Program-made: the position numbers and the translations under genes
Shown: piece by piece, positions 41,124-44,740 of the stretch
How the letters are laid out: the number at the start of each line of letters is the position of its first letter
Numbering within the stretch: position 1 is the first letter of the stretch
Notes under the pieces: model-generated
What the model was told of the DNA's origin: nothing
What the model saw: only the letters and a program-made list of their open reading frames with translations
The model's database searches: none
Assembly: GCA_018830285.1 (NCBI GenBank)
Contig: JAHJSB010000051.1
Location: forward strand, 1-44,740
DNA length: 44,740 bases
Source: Alphaproteobacteria bacterium
GTDB lineage: Bacteria > Pseudomonadota > Alphaproteobacteria > Caulobacterales > Hyphomonadaceae
Reading direction: 5' to 3'

Positions 41124-43130
41124 ATGACTGATATGCCCCTCGTTCCTCCGGCCCTTGCCGAGGCGCTCGCCACACGCGGCTATGAGACCCTCACGCAAGT
41201 GCAATCGGCAGTGATTGCACCGGAACTGGCGGGCAAGGACCTGCTCGTTTCCGCCCAGACAGGCTCCGGCAAGACCGTTGCCTTCGGCCTCGCTATGGCC
41301 GCCGACCTGCTCGGCACCGAGTCCAAGTTCGCCAATGCCGACGCCCCGCTTGCCCTGATCGTTGCCCCAACCCGGGAACTGGCCCAGCAGGTCGCCCGCG
41401 AACTGCAATGGCTCTATGCCTCCACCGGCGCCCGCCTGGCCACCTGTGTTGGCGGCATGGACATGCGCGAGGAGCGCAAGGCCCTCGCCCGCGGCGCCCA
41501 TATCGTCATCGGCACGCCCGGACGCCTGGCGGACCATATCAAGCGCGGATCGCTCGTCACGTCAGACATGCGCGCCGTCGTTCTGGATGAAGCCGACGAG
41601 ATGCTCGACATGGGCTTCCGCGACGAACTGGAACTCATTCTCCAGGGCACGCCGGAGACCCGCCGCACCCTGCTCTTCTCGGCCACGGTGCCCAAGGGCA
41701 TCGCCGCCCTCGCCGGCCGCTACCAGCGCAATGCTGTCCGCGTCATGACCGAGGCCGAGCAGTCCCAGCACGTCGACATCGAATACAAGGCGCTGCTCGT
41801 GGCCCCCGGCGACGAAGAGAACGCCATCGTTAATATCGTGCGCCATTCCGACAGCGAGAGCGCACTGGTCTTCTGCACCACCCGCGCCGCCGTCAACAAG
41901 CTGATGAGCCGCATGGGCAATCGCGGTTTCCCCGTCGTCGCCCTGTCGGGTGAACTCAGCCAGAAAGAGCGGACCAACGCCCTGCAGGCCCTGCGTGATG
42001 GCCGTGCCCGCGTCTGTATCGCCACCGACGTCGCCGCCCGTGGTCTCGACCTGCAGAATCTCGGCTTGGTCATCCATGCCGACCTGCCGCGCGATCCGCA
42101 GACCCTGCTGCACCGTTCGGGCCGTACCGGCCGCGCCGGCCGCAAGGGCGTCAGCGCCCTCTTGGTCGCGCCCAGGGGCCGCCGCCGCGTCGAACGCCTG
42201 CTGCGCGACGCCAAGATCGACGCGACCTGGGGTAAGCCGCCCACGGCCGAAGAAATCAACGCCCTCGATGATGCCCGCCTGCTCGCCGATCCGGCGCTCA
42301 GCCGTCCGATCCACGAGAGCGAGGCCGAGATGATCGCCAAGCTACTCGAAACGCACGGCGCCGATCAGGTCGCTGCCGCCTTCCTGCGCAAGAACCGCGA
42401 AGGCCGCTCGGCCCCGGAAGACCTGCGCGACGTCGACGACCGCGCCCCTGCCCCCCGCAAGGACCGCGACGACTGGACCGACCGCAATGACAGTGGCCCG
42501 CGTGAGCGTCGTCCGCATGTCGAGCGCAAGGGCTTCGAGAACGCCGCCTGGGTCTCCCTGAACATCGGCCGCAAGAAAAACGCCGAAGCGCGCTGGCTTC
42601 TGCCGATGCTGTGCAAGGCCGGCGGCCTCAGCCGCGAGGATATCGGCGCGATCCGCATCAACCCGTCCTCGACCCATGTCGAGCTGACCAGGGACGCTGC
42701 CGAGCGCTTCTTCGCCACGCTCGGCGAAGGCGCCGCGCTTGAGAAGGGCATTCGCGCCTTCCCGCTGGACGGCGCGCCGGCCCCGGAAGCCCGGGAGGCC
42801 CCCGATGATCGTCCTCCGCGCGGCCCGCGCACACCGCACGTCAAACCGCATCTGAAGCGCGCCAAGGATGCCCAGGGAGGCAACTGGAACCCGGATGCCA
42901 AGAACCAGGGCAATCCCGGCAAGCCGAAATGGGAAAAGCCCGCCACGGCGGAACCCTCGCTCGGCGACTACATCCAGTATGACAGCCCCAAGGACAAAAA
43001 GCCCTTTAAAGGCAAGCCCAAGCCGGGCGGCGGCGCAGCCGGCGGCAAACCGGGTTTCAAAGGCAAGCCAGCCGCCGGAAAAGGCGCAAAACCGGCAAAA
43101 CCCTTCAAGAAAACGCCCAAGCCGGGCTGA
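41124..43130 (+). CDS. DEAD-box RNA helicase with DbpA-type RNA-binding domain
   Basis: A 668-residue ATP-dependent RNA helicase. Seen: a Q-motif (YETLTQVQSAVIAP), Walker A SAQTGSGKT, PTRELAQQ, GTPGRLADH, LDEADEMLDMG, the SAT motif FSATVP, and in the second domain ALVFCTTRAAV, TDVAARGLD and HRSGRTGRAGR. Around residues 475-540 a DbpA-type domain is likely (AWVSLNIGRKKNAEARWLLP, GAIRINPSSTHVEL), which in DbpA binds 23S rRNA. The last 120 residues are Lys/Pro/Gly-rich and low in complexity, probably disordered and RNA-binding. Ribosome assembly is the expected role (family knowledge). Start at 41124; a second ATG at 41133 is possible. A strong terminator follows. Confidence 0.9.
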   Translation: MTDMPLVPPALAEALATRGYETLTQVQSAVIAPELAGKDLLVSAQTGSGKTVAFGLAMAADLLGTESKFANADAPLALIVAPTRELAQQVARELQWLYASTGARLATCVGGMDMREERKALARGAHIVIGTPGRLADHIKRGSLVTSDMRAVVLDEADEMLDMGFRDELELILQGTPETRRTLLFSATVPKGIAALAGRYQRNAVRVMTEAEQSQHVDIEYKALLVAPGDEENAIVNIVRHSDSESALVFCTTRAAVNKLMSRMGNRGFPVVALSGELSQKERTNALQALRDGRARVCIATDVAARGLDLQNLGLVIHADLPRDPQTLLHRSGRTGRAGRKGVSALLVAPRGRRRVERLLRDAKIDATWGKPPTAEEINALDDARLLADPALSRPIHESEAEMIAKLLETHGADQVAAAFLRKNREGRSAPEDLRDVDDRAPAPRKDRDDWTDRNDSGPRERRPHVERKGFENAAWVSLNIGRKKNAEARWLLPMLCKAGGLSREDIGAIRINPSSTHVELTRDAAERFFATLGEGAALEKGIRAFPLDGAPAPEAREAPDDRPPRGPRTPHVKPHLKRAKDAQGGNWNPDAKNQGNPGKPKWEKPATAEPSLGDYIQYDSPKDKKPFKGKPKPGGGAAGGKPGFKGKPAAGKGAKPAKPFKKTPKPG

Positions 43131-43171
43131 CCGTTCCGCCTGCCCTCCAATGCAGCAAAATCACCCCTCAC

Positions 43172-43209
43172 AAGCCCCTGTTTTCATTGCGGAAAACAGG
43201 GGCTTTTTT
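43172..43209 (+). terminator. terminator of the RNA helicase gene
   Basis: A perfect stem of about 14 pairs (left arm AAGCCCCTGTTTTC, 43172-43185; right arm 43192-43205) with a six-base loop is followed by a T-run up to 43209. It separates the helicase gene from gyrB. Confidence 0.9.
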
Positions 43210-43258
43210 GCGCTGCAAAATAGGTCCCGATTCATTTCCCTTATGGGCCGAAACCCCC

Positions 43259-43264
43259 TATAAA
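43259..43264 (+). promoter_or_regulatory. possible gyrB -10 element
   Basis: TATAAA at 43259-43264, inside a CCCC-N-GGGG dyad, lies 36 bases before the gyrB start. I see no matching -35. Two GANTC sites, 43229-43233 and 43281-43285, flank it. Confidence 0.3.
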
Positions 43265-43279
43265 TACGGGGAAATCTGA

Positions 43280-44740
<1,461 letters not shown>

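Overview
The window reads as a GC-rich alphaproteobacterial chromosome, most like the Caulobacterales/Hyphomonadaceae side of the class. This is an inference from gene content and order: rpsT-dnaA-dnaN-recF in a row, a hisS-hisZ-hisG operon with the short HisG, argD/argF/hslO on one strand, a carboxynorspermidine polyamine route, and GANTC sites in front of dnaA and gyrB. I saw no insertion sequence, CRISPR array, rRNA or tRNA gene. The last gene, gyrB, runs off the right edge.

Left part (1-14.3 kb): ubiG and a DUF924 gene overlap head to tail. A GPH-type transporter, a membrane-anchored M20 peptidase and the redox chaperone hslO follow. On the minus strand lie a small membrane protein, a radical SAM enzyme, argF and, 5.5 kb further upstream, argD. 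Between argF and argD sit a small unrecognised gene behind two Fur-like palindromes, a GlsB-type membrane protein, the carboxynorspermidine synthase/decarboxylase pair, a nitrilase-family amidohydrolase, and a membrane-tethered LuxR-type regulator divergent from a cytochrome b561-like gene.

Middle part (14.3-26 kb): an AT-rich spacer holds an orphan promoter-like array, then comes the minus-strand hisS-hisZ-hisG operon with its terminator. Upstream of it are a thioesterase, an AlkG-type rubredoxin and a TetR regulator that diverges from a CYP108-like P450. An ABC1/UbiB kinase-like gene, a saccharopine dehydrogenase-like reductase, an enoyl-CoA hydratase and an SPFH-like membrane protein complete this part.

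Replication part (26-31 kb): rpsT with a strong terminator, an AT-rich leader with nested perfect inverted repeats, a divergent dnaA, a structured dnaA-dnaN spacer, dnaN and recF. In many relatives gyrB follows recF directly; here about 12.4 kb intervene.

Right part (31-44.7 kb): a minus-strand unit of an exported nitroreductase-like protein, a MarR regulator and an alpha/beta hydrolase, with a clear promoter/operator. It is followed by glutathione-dependent formaldehyde oxidation genes (class III alcohol dehydrogenase and, 3.5 kb on, S-formylglutathione hydrolase). These enclose a VOC protein, a methyltransferase, a RidA-like lipoprotein, two unknown small genes and a GST. Then come hemN, an exported DsrE-like protein, a DbpA-type RNA helicase and gyrB.

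The most unusual features are the 5' leader of dnaA with the variant DNA-binding domain of its product, the Fur-like boxes before an unknown small gene, paired CGTCA-TC-TGACG sites at the membrane-bound LuxR regulator, the RidA-type lipoprotein, and four convergent gene pairs whose stop codons share one CTAG. I did not find a clear-cut new defence or biosynthetic system.
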